NCBI RefSeq assembly: GCF_014696615.1 | Contig: NZ_JACJQJ010000020.1 | Span: 1 to 64,000, forward strand | DNA length: 64,000 nucleotides | Source of the DNA: Nostoc linckia FACHB-104 | Lineage (GTDB): Bacteria > Cyanobacteriota > Cyanobacteriia > Cyanobacteriales > Nostocaceae | Reading direction: 5' to 3' | Shown: piece after piece, positions 36,058-44,486 of the stretch | How positions within the stretch are numbered: the first letter of the stretch is position 1 | Layout of the letters: each line of letters opens with the position of its first letter | Program-made: the position numbers and the translations under genes | Notes under the pieces: generated by a model | What the model was told of the DNA's origin: nothing | The model's database searches: none | The model's input: the letters and a program-made list of their open reading frames with translations, nothing else

Positions 36058-36495
36058 TTAACCCAACCTCGGACGTAACCCATAATGTCGATATTGCCAG
36101 TAATCCCGCAAAATGCGATCGTGGTCAAAACATAAATTACCAGGTGCGCGCCAAGACTCAAAAATACCGATATTCTTAGCATCATCCCCAGCTTTGGGCT
36201 GTCCCTTCGCTGTCGCCAAAAATACAATGCTAATAGTATGCTGACGCGGGTCGCGGCTGGGGTCAGAATAGACTAAAAATTGCTCAACTAACTCTACTTT
36301 TAAACCCGTTTCCTCTTCAGCTTCTCGTCGCGCCGCTGCTTCCACCGATTCACCGTAATCTACAAAACCGCCAGGAAGAGCCCACCCTAGAGGCGGATTA
36401 TGTCTTTCAATTAACACTATAGGTAGATGAGGTTGATCGATTAATTCAATAATTACATCCACAGTCGGAGCGGGATTACGGTAATTCATAGGCAA
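36058..36495 (-). CDS. Nudix hydrolase
   Basis: A 145-residue Nudix hydrolase. The box [26 protein letters not shown] is complete (catalytic REAEEETG), preceded by GWALPGG. The pattern resembles ADP-ribose/NADH-type pyrophosphatases more than MutT, but the substrate is uncertain. The C-terminus contains [21 protein letters not shown], common in this cyanobacterial subgroup. It is preceded on the minus strand by a 140-bp gap divergent from malQ. Confidence 0.88.
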   Translation of the reverse strand: MPMNYRNPAPTVDVIIELIDQPHLPIVLIERHNPPLGWALPGGFVDYGESVEAAARREAEEETGLKVELVEQFLVYSDPSRDPRQHTISIVFLATAKGQPKAGDDAKNIGIFESWRAPGNLCFDHDRILRDYWQYRHYGLRPRLG

Positions 36496-36636
36496 TATTA
36501 AGTATTAAGTAGTAATTATGAGCTTTTATAGGGATTTATTACATTCTGTACTTATCCCACTATTGGTAGCTTCTAAACCAGTCCCCACCGTGATAGATTC
36601 GATGCCATCCCCTCCTCAAACATCATCAGGTTAAAT

Positions 36637-38154
36637 ATGCCTTTTCCCAGATCCAGCGGCATTTTGCTGCATCCAACTTCCTTTCCCAGCCGATTTGGCA
36701 TTGGGGATTTAGGCTTAGAAGCTTACCGATTTATAGATTTTCTCAAAGATAGCTACCAACAATACTGGCAAGTTCTACCTTTGGGCCCTACTGGGTATGG
36801 CAATTCGCCCTATATGTCTTACTCAGCAATGGCGGGGAATCCCTTGCTGATTAGCCCAGAAAAACTGCTTAAGGATGACCTACTCACAGAGGAAGACTTT
36901 GCTAATTTACCAGCATTTCCCCTACACAAGGTAGATTTCGAGCCGATTGTACCAATTAAAAATGCCTTACTGCAAAAAGCTTGCGAGAACTTTCACACCA
37001 AATCAACATCAATTCAACAGAAAAAATTTGCAGATTTTTGCGATCGCAAAGCTTATTGGCTAGATGATTATGCCTTATTTATGGCAATCAAAGATACTCA
37101 AAATGGTGCTAGCTGGCATACTTGGGAACCTGAAGTTGCCAAGCGTCAACCAGAAGCACTGGATCGGGTAAGGCGACAACTGACTCAGGAGATTTTTTAT
37201 TATAAATTCATCCAATATGAGTTCTTCCAGCAGTGGTCAGAACTCAAAACCTATGCAAATAAACACGGTATAGATATTATTGGTGATATTCCGATTTACG
37301 TTGCTCATGATAGTGCTGATGTCTGGGCCAATCCTAATATCTTTTGCCTAGATGAAGAAACTGGCGAAGCTGCACAAATGGCAGGTGTTCCACCAGATTA
37401 CTTTAGCGCCACAGGTCAATTGTGGGGTAACCCAGTGTACAACTGGGAAGAATTACAAAAGCAAGACTTTAAGTGGTGGTTACAGCGCTTTGAAGCGATG
37501 CTAGATTATGTAGATATTATTCGTATTGACCACTTCCGAGGATTTGAAGCTTATTGGTCTGTACCCCAAGGTGAAGAAACTGCTATTAATGGTGAATGGG
37601 TAGAAGCACCAGGAGAAGCTTTTTTTGAAACTATTCGCCAAAAATTAGGCAAACTGCCAGTTTTAGCAGAAGATTTAGGCGTGATTACGCCAGAGGTAGA
37701 AGCATTAAGAGACAAATTTGAATTTCCAGGAATGAAAGTTTTACAGTTTGCCTTTGGTTCCGATCCTGGTAATCCATTTTTACCCTTCAACTACCCGCGT
37801 AATGCTGTAGTTTATACCGGAACCCATGATAATGACACCACTATCGGCTGGTTCAATCAAGCTGGCGACTGGGAAAAGGAAAACTTATTGCTTTATTTAG
37901 GTTGTGTCAGTCCTGAAGGTATCCACTGGGATTTAATTAGACTCGCTTTGAGTTCCATCGCCAATCAAGCAATTCTTCCCTTACAAGATATTTTGGGATT
38001 AGGAGGAGAAGCACGGATGAATTTCCCTAGTGTTGCTGAGGGTAACTGGGAGTGGCGCTACCAAGAAAACGCTTTAACCAAGGAATTAAGCCACAAACTC
38101 AAACGCCTAACCACTTTATATGGCCGTGCGCCCAAAGAATCTAGTGTTAGATAA
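36637..38154 (+). CDS. malQ: 4-alpha-glucanotransferase (amylomaltase)
   Basis: MalQ of glycoside hydrolase family 77 transfers alpha-1,4-glucan chains during glycogen and maltodextrin metabolism. At 505 residues it has normal plant D-enzyme/cyanobacterial length. N-terminal GILLHPTSFPSRFGIGDLG, catalytic nucleophile Asp in IIRIDHFRGFEAYW, acid/base Glu in VLAEDLGVI and transition-state Asp in TGTHDNDTTIGW are all visible. It stands alone, divergent from the Nudix gene, and is followed by a palindrome. Confidence 0.97.
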   Translation: MPFPRSSGILLHPTSFPSRFGIGDLGLEAYRFIDFLKDSYQQYWQVLPLGPTGYGNSPYMSYSAMAGNPLLISPEKLLKDDLLTEEDFANLPAFPLHKVDFEPIVPIKNALLQKACENFHTKSTSIQQKKFADFCDRKAYWLDDYALFMAIKDTQNGASWHTWEPEVAKRQPEALDRVRRQLTQEIFYYKFIQYEFFQQWSELKTYANKHGIDIIGDIPIYVAHDSADVWANPNIFCLDEETGEAAQMAGVPPDYFSATGQLWGNPVYNWEELQKQDFKWWLQRFEAMLDYVDIIRIDHFRGFEAYWSVPQGEETAINGEWVEAPGEAFFETIRQKLGKLPVLAEDLGVITPEVEALRDKFEFPGMKVLQFAFGSDPGNPFLPFNYPRNAVVYTGTHDNDTTIGWFNQAGDWEKENLLLYLGCVSPEGIHWDLIRLALSSIANQAILPLQDILGLGGEARMNFPSVAEGNWEWRYQENALTKELSHKLKRLTTLYGRAPKESSVR

Positions 38155-38178
38155 TGTGTGGTGAGTGCATAAACCAAA

Positions 38179-38203
38179 GGGGCACAAGCATTGCTTGCGC
38201 CCC
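38179..38203. repeat. Palindrome GGGGCACAAGCA...TGCTTGCGCCCC
   Basis: A 12-bp stem with one mismatch sits 25 bp after the malQ stop, followed by an A-run rather than T-run. It may stabilise or end the malQ message. A taccaat heptamer STRR follows at 38281-38311. Confidence 0.65.
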
Positions 38204-38280
38204 AAAAATAGATTTGAATTAAGTTGCTAATTATCATTTTTCAGACTAGTAATATTTAATTTGTAATAGGTAAGAGTTTT

Positions 38281-38311
38281 GCAATTACCAATTACCAATT
38301 ACCAATTACCA
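38281..38311. repeat. STRR cluster (ATTACCA heptamer)
   Basis: Four tandem attacca heptamers between malQ and the RodZ-like gene. Confidence 0.8.
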
Positions 38312-38358
38312 AATCCAAAGGTTTTATCTACGTAACTAACAACTTGGGTTAGTACTCT

Positions 38359-39168
38359 TCAAAACCTAGTTTTAGCAGCAATTTTAATTTCCTCTACCTT
38401 TCCAGGTTCTCCCATTTCCTTAGGTTGTTCCTGATTAACACTCATCAGTACACCACCAGCATTATCAGTTTTCACTGTTAATTGCTCTTGAGCTTTCCAA
38501 GTGCGATGAGTTCCCTCTGGTAGAGTACCTTCAAATTGTGTTTTGCCATCAGCTACTACACGAATCCAGGATGAGGACTTCAAAATTACACCAATCTGCA
38601 CCGGTTGACCATCTTTGGCACTCAGGAGAGTATTGCTAAATGGTTTAACCTCCAGTGGCTTTGTTGATTGAACCGGTTGTGCAAAAGACTCTTTTTGTGA
38701 GTTTATTTGGTTAGTTGGGGTAGTACTTGCTTGTAAGGCTGCGTTATTCAGTATTTGAGATAAGCCACTCACAGAGCAAACAATCACAAATATATAAAGT
38801 AAGTAAAGATGCAGAGGACGCAATTGATTAATGGGCTTATTTGTCCAAGTAGAAGTAGAACTTACCTGTTGATAAACAATAGGGAAAGTGCTAGAAAATT
38901 CCACCCCATTAAAGCCTAATGCATCAGCAAATTGCCTAATCAATCCTTGAATATAAATTGGTTCTGGCAGCTCGTTTAAATTACCTTCTTCAATAGCCTG
39001 TAACAGCCGCTTAGGGATTCTAGTCATAACAACTACTTCCTCTAGCGATAAACCCTGTTCTTGACGAGAAGCCCAAAGTTGAGCGCCAATTTCTGCTAAC
39101 TTTTCAGCTCTTTGTTGCTCTACTGAAAGGGTTTGCGGCTGATTATTCTTTCTTCTGAACCATGTCAT
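38359..39168 (-). CDS. RodZ-like helix-turn-helix membrane protein
   Basis: A 269-residue bitopic protein with the RodZ layout. An N-terminal HTH_25 domain (IGAQLWASRQEQGLSLEEVVVMTRIPKRLL, about 32-61, then LPEPIYIQGLIRQFADALG) leads to one transmembrane helix (about 125-142), a linker, and a C-terminal DUF4115 domain (SSWIRVVADGKTQFEGTLPEG). RodZ links MreB to the cell wall. Whether this is the functional RodZ or a paralogue is open. Its start overlaps the upstream pseudouridine synthase by 26 bp. Confidence 0.82.
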   Translation of the reverse strand: MTWFRRKNNQPQTLSVEQQRAEKLAEIGAQLWASRQEQGLSLEEVVVMTRIPKRLLQAIEEGNLNELPEPIYIQGLIRQFADALGFNGVEFSSTFPIVYQQVSSTSTWTNKPINQLRPLHLYLLYIFVIVCSVSGLSQILNNAALQASTTPTNQINSQKESFAQPVQSTKPLEVKPFSNTLLSAKDGQPVQIGVILKSSSWIRVVADGKTQFEGTLPEGTHRTWKAQEQLTVKTDNAGGVLMSVNQEQPKEMGEPGKVEEIKIAAKTRF

Positions 39169-39958
39169 GGTTGATTACACTCCTTAACTCAGCTGAATCC
39201 TTAATAGGTGTGTGCTTAATTTGCTGTTGCAAAAAGCGCATCTCATCATCTTTTAGGGAACGATAGTTACCCGGTTTTAAATAGGGTTGTTTTGGTCTTT
39301 GTAATTGAATCGGCCCAATAGCAGTCCGATGTAGTTCAATCACCGGGTAGCCTAATTGTTCGGCTATACGGCGAATCTGGCGGTTGCGTCCCTCCTTTAA
39401 CACAATTTCCAATCTACTGTTAGTAGAAAAACTTTCTATTAGGCGTACCTCTGCTGGCCGTGTTTTTCTCCCTTCTAACAACACACCTTGTCGCCATATC
39501 TGTAAAACTACTTCCGATGGATGTCCTTTAACCAATACACTATAAGTTTTCGGGACACTATGGCTAGGATGGGTGAGAGAAAATGTCAGGTCGCCATCGT
39601 TAGTAAGTAATAATGCTCCTGTAGAATCTGTATCTAAACGCCCCACGGGGTGAATACCTGATCCCTGGCGTAATTCTTTTGGTAGTAAATCTAAGACAGT
39701 TTTTCTTCCCTGAGGATCGTAGCAAGTTGATACTACTCCAGCAGGTTTGTGCAGCAATAAATATGTTAGAGCCGGACGTTGCTTAGTAACTACGGGCTTG
39801 CCATCGACTGTAATCTGATCAGTTTGAGGGTTAACTTTTTGACCTAAATGAGCCAATACCCCATTTATCCGCACACGCGATCGCCGAATCATTTCTTCAG
39901 CTTCACGACGTGAGGCAATGCCCCATTGGGCAAGAATTTTTTGTAACCGTACCTCCAT
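39143..39958 (-). CDS. RluB/RsuA-family pseudouridine synthase
   Basis: A 271-residue rRNA pseudouridine synthase. An N-terminal S4 RNA-binding domain (RLQKILAQWGIASRREAEEMIRRSRVRINGV) is followed by the catalytic motif GRLDTDSTGALLLTNDGDL with the active Asp, then KEGRNRQIRRIAEQLGYPV. By these motifs it is closest to RluB (23S rRNA) but RsuA/RluE types cannot be excluded. It overlaps the RodZ-like gene downstream, so the two are translationally coupled. Confidence 0.9.
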   Translation of the reverse strand: MEVRLQKILAQWGIASRREAEEMIRRSRVRINGVLAHLGQKVNPQTDQITVDGKPVVTKQRPALTYLLLHKPAGVVSTCYDPQGRKTVLDLLPKELRQGSGIHPVGRLDTDSTGALLLTNDGDLTFSLTHPSHSVPKTYSVLVKGHPSEVVLQIWRQGVLLEGRKTRPAEVRLIESFSTNSRLEIVLKEGRNRQIRRIAEQLGYPVIELHRTAIGPIQLQRPKQPYLKPGNYRSLKDDEMRFLQQQIKHTPIKDSAELRSVINHDMVQKKE

Positions 39959-40095
39959 GTGGAATTTGCTTATTCTCTCGCTAACATTTAAATCATAATA
40001 TTTGCATTTTGTTGTTAATAGCCATAAATGTTACATTTAAGGCTTGTTTAACTTCAGCCAATTGTAGAGTTTTTACCCATAAATACAGGAGTTGA

Positions 40096-40809
40096 ATGCC
40101 AGAGCAGAATTTAGACACCAAAAGTAACGGCAAAATCCGAGTAATTACCAATATGCTGAAAACCGCACTTAAGCTGTGGTTGAAAGCACAGGTAACTCAA
40201 GTATCGCAAATCGAAGTAGAAATTAGAGCAAGCGATCGCCAACTTCTCTCGGGAAAGATTCCTTGGGTATCGATTTTTGCTAGTCATGCCGTTTACCGAG
40301 GTCTCCATATAGGAAAAATTCAACTGGTGGCAGAAAACATACAAGTCAACATCGGCTCAGTCATCAAAGGTAAGCCGCTACGATTGTTAGAGACAGTACC
40401 AGTATTTGGTGAACTGAGTATGGAAGAACAGGATCTCAATCAATCTCTGTCTTCGGAGTTATTAGCAACAGCTTTAAATGATGTACTGGTTAAACTTTTA
40501 CCAGAACACTGCACAAAAACCAAGTCTACTGCTTGGCAAAAAATTATCCTGGATACCAATCAAATTATACTGAGTGGCATTCTATCATCCGAAGGGGAAC
40601 CTACGCCCGTGAAGATTTGTCTGGGCTTAAAGTTGATCAACGCTCAGGAGTTGCAACTAACACCAATCCAAATCCAGTACGACATGGTAGTGCAAAAAGA
40701 AAGTAATCAAGAACACAATTTTGATCTTGGCCCAGAGGTAGATATCCAAGAACTCACGCTGATCCCCGGTAAGTTGTTATGTCGCGGGCGAATTAACGTT
40801 AACCCCTGA
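40096..40809 (+). CDS. DUF2993 domain-containing protein
   Basis: A 237-residue protein of the DUF2993 family (LmeA-like), widespread in cyanobacteria and actinobacteria. Recognisable segments are VTQVSQIEVEIRASDRQLLSGKIPWVSI and AVYRGLHIGKIQLVAENIQVNIGSVIKGKPLRLLE. No signal peptide is obvious. Related proteins are thought to be lipid-binding and associated with envelopes. Its ATG at 40096 follows a caggag ribosome site. The role here is unknown. Confidence 0.85.
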   Translation: MPEQNLDTKSNGKIRVITNMLKTALKLWLKAQVTQVSQIEVEIRASDRQLLSGKIPWVSIFASHAVYRGLHIGKIQLVAENIQVNIGSVIKGKPLRLLETVPVFGELSMEEQDLNQSLSSELLATALNDVLVKLLPEHCTKTKSTAWQKIILDTNQIILSGILSSEGEPTPVKICLGLKLINAQELQLTPIQIQYDMVVQKESNQEHNFDLGPEVDIQELTLIPGKLLCRGRINVNP

Positions 40810-41019
40810 TGATTAAAAATCAAAAACTCAAGAGACTTAGTATTTATAATAATTTATAATTCCAAGGCCAAAGTTCGTGGAAATCACTGAAATTGGCATT
40901 AGTTCTCATCTACGAGATAATGCTGAGTGCTAAGTATTAGAGGAGAGAAGGAGAATCAGGAAGCACAGGGCAGACGAAAAGCAGAAAAATCACTACTCCC
41001 CATTACCCAATGCCCTTGA

Positions 41020-41910
41020 TTAACTATCCGTAATTAGGGGTAACAACAAAGTGAGGAAATAATAAACTAGGGGAGCAGTAAAAATATAACTATCTGTACG
41101 ATCCAAAATGCCGCCATGTCCTGGGATCAACTGTCCTGAATCCTTGACTCCAGCATCACGCTTCAAGGCAGATTCAATGAGATCACCTAACAAACTAGCG
41201 ACACCAATTAATAGACCCAATGCTAGACCTGTATAGAGCGCTCTGGGTAAGTGAAGATAATAAGCACCAGCAAGACCGATTGCAAGGCTAGCACTGATCC
41301 CAAAGACGGCTCCTTCAACTGTTTTTTTGGGGCTAATATCTGATAAACGGGTTTTACCGAAGAATTTACCAATAGTATAAGCACCAATATCAGCTGCCCA
41401 AATACAAAGAAAGGTTAGCACTGTTGCTGTCAAACCTTGCGGTAGTAATGCAAGATTTCTTTGATCTAGGATATCTGTCCAACCTGTAGGCCAATAACCC
41501 CCTAAAGGTATATTACTCAGGGCAGCACTACCAAGCGATCGCAACCGCACCCAGTAACTTGGTAAATAACCTACATAAAATAGCCCCATAATTGACGCTG
41601 AGATATCAGCGATCGTCGCCATTTTGGGTTGAAACAATAGATAAAAACAAATAAATGTCCCAGCTATTGGCATCACCGCATCAGCTAAACTCCCATCCAA
41701 GGTACAAATTGCCAGTAAAATCAGGCTGACAGACATGGTGGTTTTAGCTGCGGGAGCTATGCCTCTGGCTCGCACCAAATTAAAATATTCCTGTTGTCCT
41801 AAAAAGACCACAACGGCAATCACGATGGTAAAGTACCAACCCCCCAACAGGGTTGCAAACAGAGCCAGTGCGATCGCCACAATTCCACTAATAATCCGAG
41901 ACCAAGGCAT
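41020..41910 (-). CDS. cdsA: Phosphatidate cytidylyltransferase
   Basis: CdsA makes CDP-diacylglycerol from CTP and phosphatidate, the precursor of phosphatidylglycerol. A 296-residue inner-membrane enzyme with about eight spans. The C-terminal signature S-x-L-K-R-x4-K-D-x-G is present as SALKRDAGVKDSGQ, followed by LIPGHGGILDRTDS. Length is normal. It is on the minus strand, downstream of cbiT by about 180 bp; no metabolic link is apparent. Confidence 0.95.
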   Translation of the reverse strand: MPWSRIISGIVAIALALFATLLGGWYFTIVIAVVVFLGQQEYFNLVRARGIAPAAKTTMSVSLILLAICTLDGSLADAVMPIAGTFICFYLLFQPKMATIADISASIMGLFYVGYLPSYWVRLRSLGSAALSNIPLGGYWPTGWTDILDQRNLALLPQGLTATVLTFLCIWAADIGAYTIGKFFGKTRLSDISPKKTVEGAVFGISASLAIGLAGAYYLHLPRALYTGLALGLLIGVASLLGDLIESALKRDAGVKDSGQLIPGHGGILDRTDSYIFTAPLVYYFLTLLLPLITDS

Positions 41911-41948
41911 AGCAATAAAGGATGAAAGAATAAGGATGTACCCCTCCG

Positions 41949-41984
41949 GGGAAGCAAGCTACGCGTAGCGTCTCCGCAGGAGAT
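41949..41984. repeat. Palindromic repeat with CTACGCGTAG core
   Basis: aagctacgcgtagcgtctccgcaggaga lies between cdsA and cbiT; ctacgcgtag is a perfect palindrome and tctccgcaggaga a second small hairpin. It looks like a dispersed cyanobacterial repeat. Confidence 0.5.
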
Positions 41985-42093
41985 GGATGAAGTTGTAAAT
42001 ATCAGGTTTGATGTATGAATTGCAGCATTTTCAGTAATTTATTTGTTTACCTTGATTTTTCATACTTTAGCCTTTAGCCTTCATCCTTCGGAT

Positions 42094-42696
42094 TTAGTCT
42101 AGTTTCTCACCACTAAGGATAAATATAGGATCAACGGCGGTAAAGGTTTGAGAAAAGCCACGCATTTCTAAGCGATTCACCGCAGATTGCACAACTTCAA
42201 TATTGCGAGCTCTTAATTGGGAAAAACTCTGAGAAATAGCATATAGATTTTCTAGATTAGCAGCTGTGGCAACCACTCTACCTGTTGCTGGTAGATAATC
42301 CCAGACAGCTTGCAAAATTTCTTGAATGGCCCTTCCCCCTTCAATGCAAACACGGTGAGGGGTAACTTTGATATCCTGCAAACAATCCGGCGCACTACCT
42401 TCAATAACTTCAACATTTTTAACTTCAAAGCGATCGCAATTGCGGCGGATGAGGTTAGCTACTTCTTCATCTCGTTCGACAGCGATAATCTTGCCACTAG
42501 GGCATAAAAGTCCTACCTCTACAGGAATTGTACCTGTACCTGCACCAATATCCCATAACACTGAATCTGGTTGCAGTCGTAGTTGAGCAATGAGCAATAG
42601 CCTAACTTCTCGTTGGCTTAAAGGTATTCCAGGTAAGTACTCGAACAACTCATCGGGAATGCCAGGGGTAATATAAGGCCATATTTGGGAGGACAT
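42094..42696 (-). CDS. cbiT: Precorrin-6B C5,15-methyltransferase subunit CbiT
   Basis: CbiT is the SAM-dependent methylase/decarboxylase acting at C15 and C12 of the corrin ring in cobalamin synthesis. The 200-residue protein shows FEYLPGIPLSQREVRLLLIAQL and the SAM motif LWDIGAGTGTIPVE (about 46-59), followed by AVERDEE and CIEGGRAIQEI. Only the CbiT domain is present, not a CobL fusion. No other cobalamin genes are nearby, as is common in scattered cyanobacterial B12 genes. Confidence 0.9.
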   Translation of the reverse strand: MSSQIWPYITPGIPDELFEYLPGIPLSQREVRLLLIAQLRLQPDSVLWDIGAGTGTIPVEVGLLCPSGKIIAVERDEEVANLIRRNCDRFEVKNVEVIEGSAPDCLQDIKVTPHRVCIEGGRAIQEILQAVWDYLPATGRVVATAANLENLYAISQSFSQLRARNIEVVQSAVNRLEMRGFSQTFTAVDPIFILSGEKLD

Positions 42697-42790
42697 AAAG
42701 TTAGATATTTATACTAAAGATATCAGCTTGTCTGTTTTAAGTGGTCGTAGGCTTTAACAAGCTTTAGGCATAGCTTTATCAGTAATCATA

Positions 42791-44182
42791 ATGACTAAGG
42801 AAATATTAAGCAGTCGCTACGAAGTTCAACAGCAATTGGGAAAGAAGTCCGGGCGGCGGACGCTATTAGCCCATGACTTAGTAACTCAGGAACTTGTCGT
42901 TGTGAAGTTACTTTCCTTTGGTGGTGACTTTGAATGGGATGATCTCAAGCTGTTTGAGCGAGAAGCTGAAACTTTAAAATCTTTATCACATCCCTTTATT
43001 CCTCGCTATTTAGACTATTTTGAGCTAAATACACCTACTATTAATGGATTTGCTCTAGTACAAACTTATATTTCAGCACAAACTTTAGAGCAATATTTAA
43101 AAGCTGGGCAGATATTTACAGAAGCAGAAGTTAAGCAGATAGCCAAAGCGCTTTTAGAAATTCTCTGTTACTTGCATGGGTTACATCCACCCGTAATTCA
43201 CCGTGATATTAAGCCTAGCAATATTTTATTAGGCGATCGCTCTGGGAATAGCGTTGGTCAAGTTTATTTGGTAGATTTTGGCTCAGTACAGACTGTCTTG
43301 GCGACTGAAGGCTCAACTCGTACTATAGTTGGAACTTACGGTTATATGCCACCAGAACAATTTGGCGGGCGTACTGTCCCAGCTTCGGATCTTTATAGTT
43401 TAGGGGCGACATTAATTTATTTGGTAACGGGTATCCAGCCAGCAGATTTACCCCAAAAAGATTTTCGTATCCAGTTTGAGCAAGCAGCAAATCTTAGTCC
43501 CAGCTTCACTAATTGGTTGCGGTGGTTAATTGAACCTAACTTAGAAAAGCGTGCTAGTTCTGCCTTAGAAGCACTCCAAGCCATAGAGAAACCTGAAATT
43601 CCCCATGCTTTAGCTTTAACTACGGCTAAACCACCTGGGAGCAAAATTCAACTAACTAAACATCGGGATGCTTTAGAAATTATCATTCCGCCCACTGGCT
43701 GGCAACCTTCGATGATATTTTTAGGTGCGTTTGCGATCGCCTGGAATTCATTTATTCTCTTTTGGACAATTGGCGCACTCTCCGCCCCTTTTCCTGTGAA
43801 CCTCCCCTTTGCTTTGTTCTCTCTACCTTTTTGGGGTGCGGGCGGCTTTATGATGTATGGTTTTTTATTTAGTATCTGGGGAAGCGTCCGGTTACGTCTT
43901 GATCGGCAAAAAATTGCTTTAACATACAATTTATTAGGATTTAAATCCCATCGCCCTCAGCCATCGCCCAGAGAAAATATTACTAAGTTAGTTTATACGC
44001 CGCAGCATTTTACTAAAGATTCTGAAGGCACCCGCACTCAAGTCCCTGCTCAATTAGATATTTGGGCTGGTGTCCAAAAATATCAAATTGGCGGTAACGG
44101 TACCATCAAATCTGATGCGGAACTGGAATGGTTAGCCCATGAATTAAGCGATTGGTTAGGTGTGGCAATTAGGCGAGAATAA
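42791..44182 (+). CDS. Membrane-attached serine/threonine protein kinase
   Basis: A 463-residue Hanks-type kinase. ATP-site Lys39 (VVVKLL), catalytic HRDIKPSN (137-144, Asp139), DFG (162-164) and TYGYMPPEQ activation end are present. The glycine-rich loop is degenerate (QLGKKSGRRTLLA). The C-terminal part has two membrane helices (about 307-332 and 336-365) then a soluble domain (RLRLDRQKIALTYNLLGFKS) that is not a standard sensor. Such kinases are numerous in filamentous cyanobacteria; the target is unknown. It lies 65 bp before tatA. Confidence 0.9.
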   Translation: MTKEILSSRYEVQQQLGKKSGRRTLLAHDLVTQELVVVKLLSFGGDFEWDDLKLFEREAETLKSLSHPFIPRYLDYFELNTPTINGFALVQTYISAQTLEQYLKAGQIFTEAEVKQIAKALLEILCYLHGLHPPVIHRDIKPSNILLGDRSGNSVGQVYLVDFGSVQTVLATEGSTRTIVGTYGYMPPEQFGGRTVPASDLYSLGATLIYLVTGIQPADLPQKDFRIQFEQAANLSPSFTNWLRWLIEPNLEKRASSALEALQAIEKPEIPHALALTTAKPPGSKIQLTKHRDALEIIIPPTGWQPSMIFLGAFAIAWNSFILFWTIGALSAPFPVNLPFALFSLPFWGAGGFMMYGFLFSIWGSVRLRLDRQKIALTYNLLGFKSHRPQPSPRENITKLVYTPQHFTKDSEGTRTQVPAQLDIWAGVQKYQIGGNGTIKSDAELEWLAHELSDWLGVAIRRE

Positions 44183-44247
44183 CTAACGACGAAATTCTTG
44201 AGCTGATTGATATATATTTGACTACATATCCCTCACAGGAGAGGCTT

Positions 44248-44418
44248 ATGTTTGGATTGGGATGGCCAGAAGTTGCCATTATTGTGATAGTCGCTGTTGT
44301 AATTTTTGGGCCAAAAAAAATTCCCGAATTGGGAAGTGCACTTGGTAAAACTCTACGGGGTTTTAAAGAGGGAATTAAAGATTCTAGTGCAGATAAGAAC
44401 TCAGACCAAGAACAGTAA
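44248..44418 (+). CDS. tatA: Twin-arginine translocase TatA/TatE subunit
   Basis: A 56-residue TatA/E protein, the pore-forming subunit of the Tat exporter of folded proteins. One N-terminal membrane helix (WPEVAIIVIVAVVIFGPKK) is followed by an amphipathic helix (IPELGSALGKTLRGFKEGI) and a short charged tail. The FGPKK hinge is diagnostic. I start at the ATG at 44248 because aggagagg lies just upstream; an upstream TTG at 44218 is in frame but lacks such a site. tatC is not in the window. Confidence 0.92.
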   Translation: MFGLGWPEVAIIVIVAVVIFGPKKIPELGSALGKTLRGFKEGIKDSSADKNSDQEQ

Positions 44419-44444
44419 GATTCAAAATTGGCAGCATAGCAAAG

Positions 44445-44486
44445 GTCAATGGTAGAGATACGAGCGATCGCATCTCTACTATTGAC
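44445..44486. repeat. Long hairpin between convergent tatA and cphA
   Basis: gtcaatggtagagat (44445-44459) pairs with atctctactattgac (44472-44486) with one mismatch, with gcgatcgc in the loop. The 3' end touches the cphA stop codon. Both convergent genes could end in it, but there is no T-run. Confidence 0.65.
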
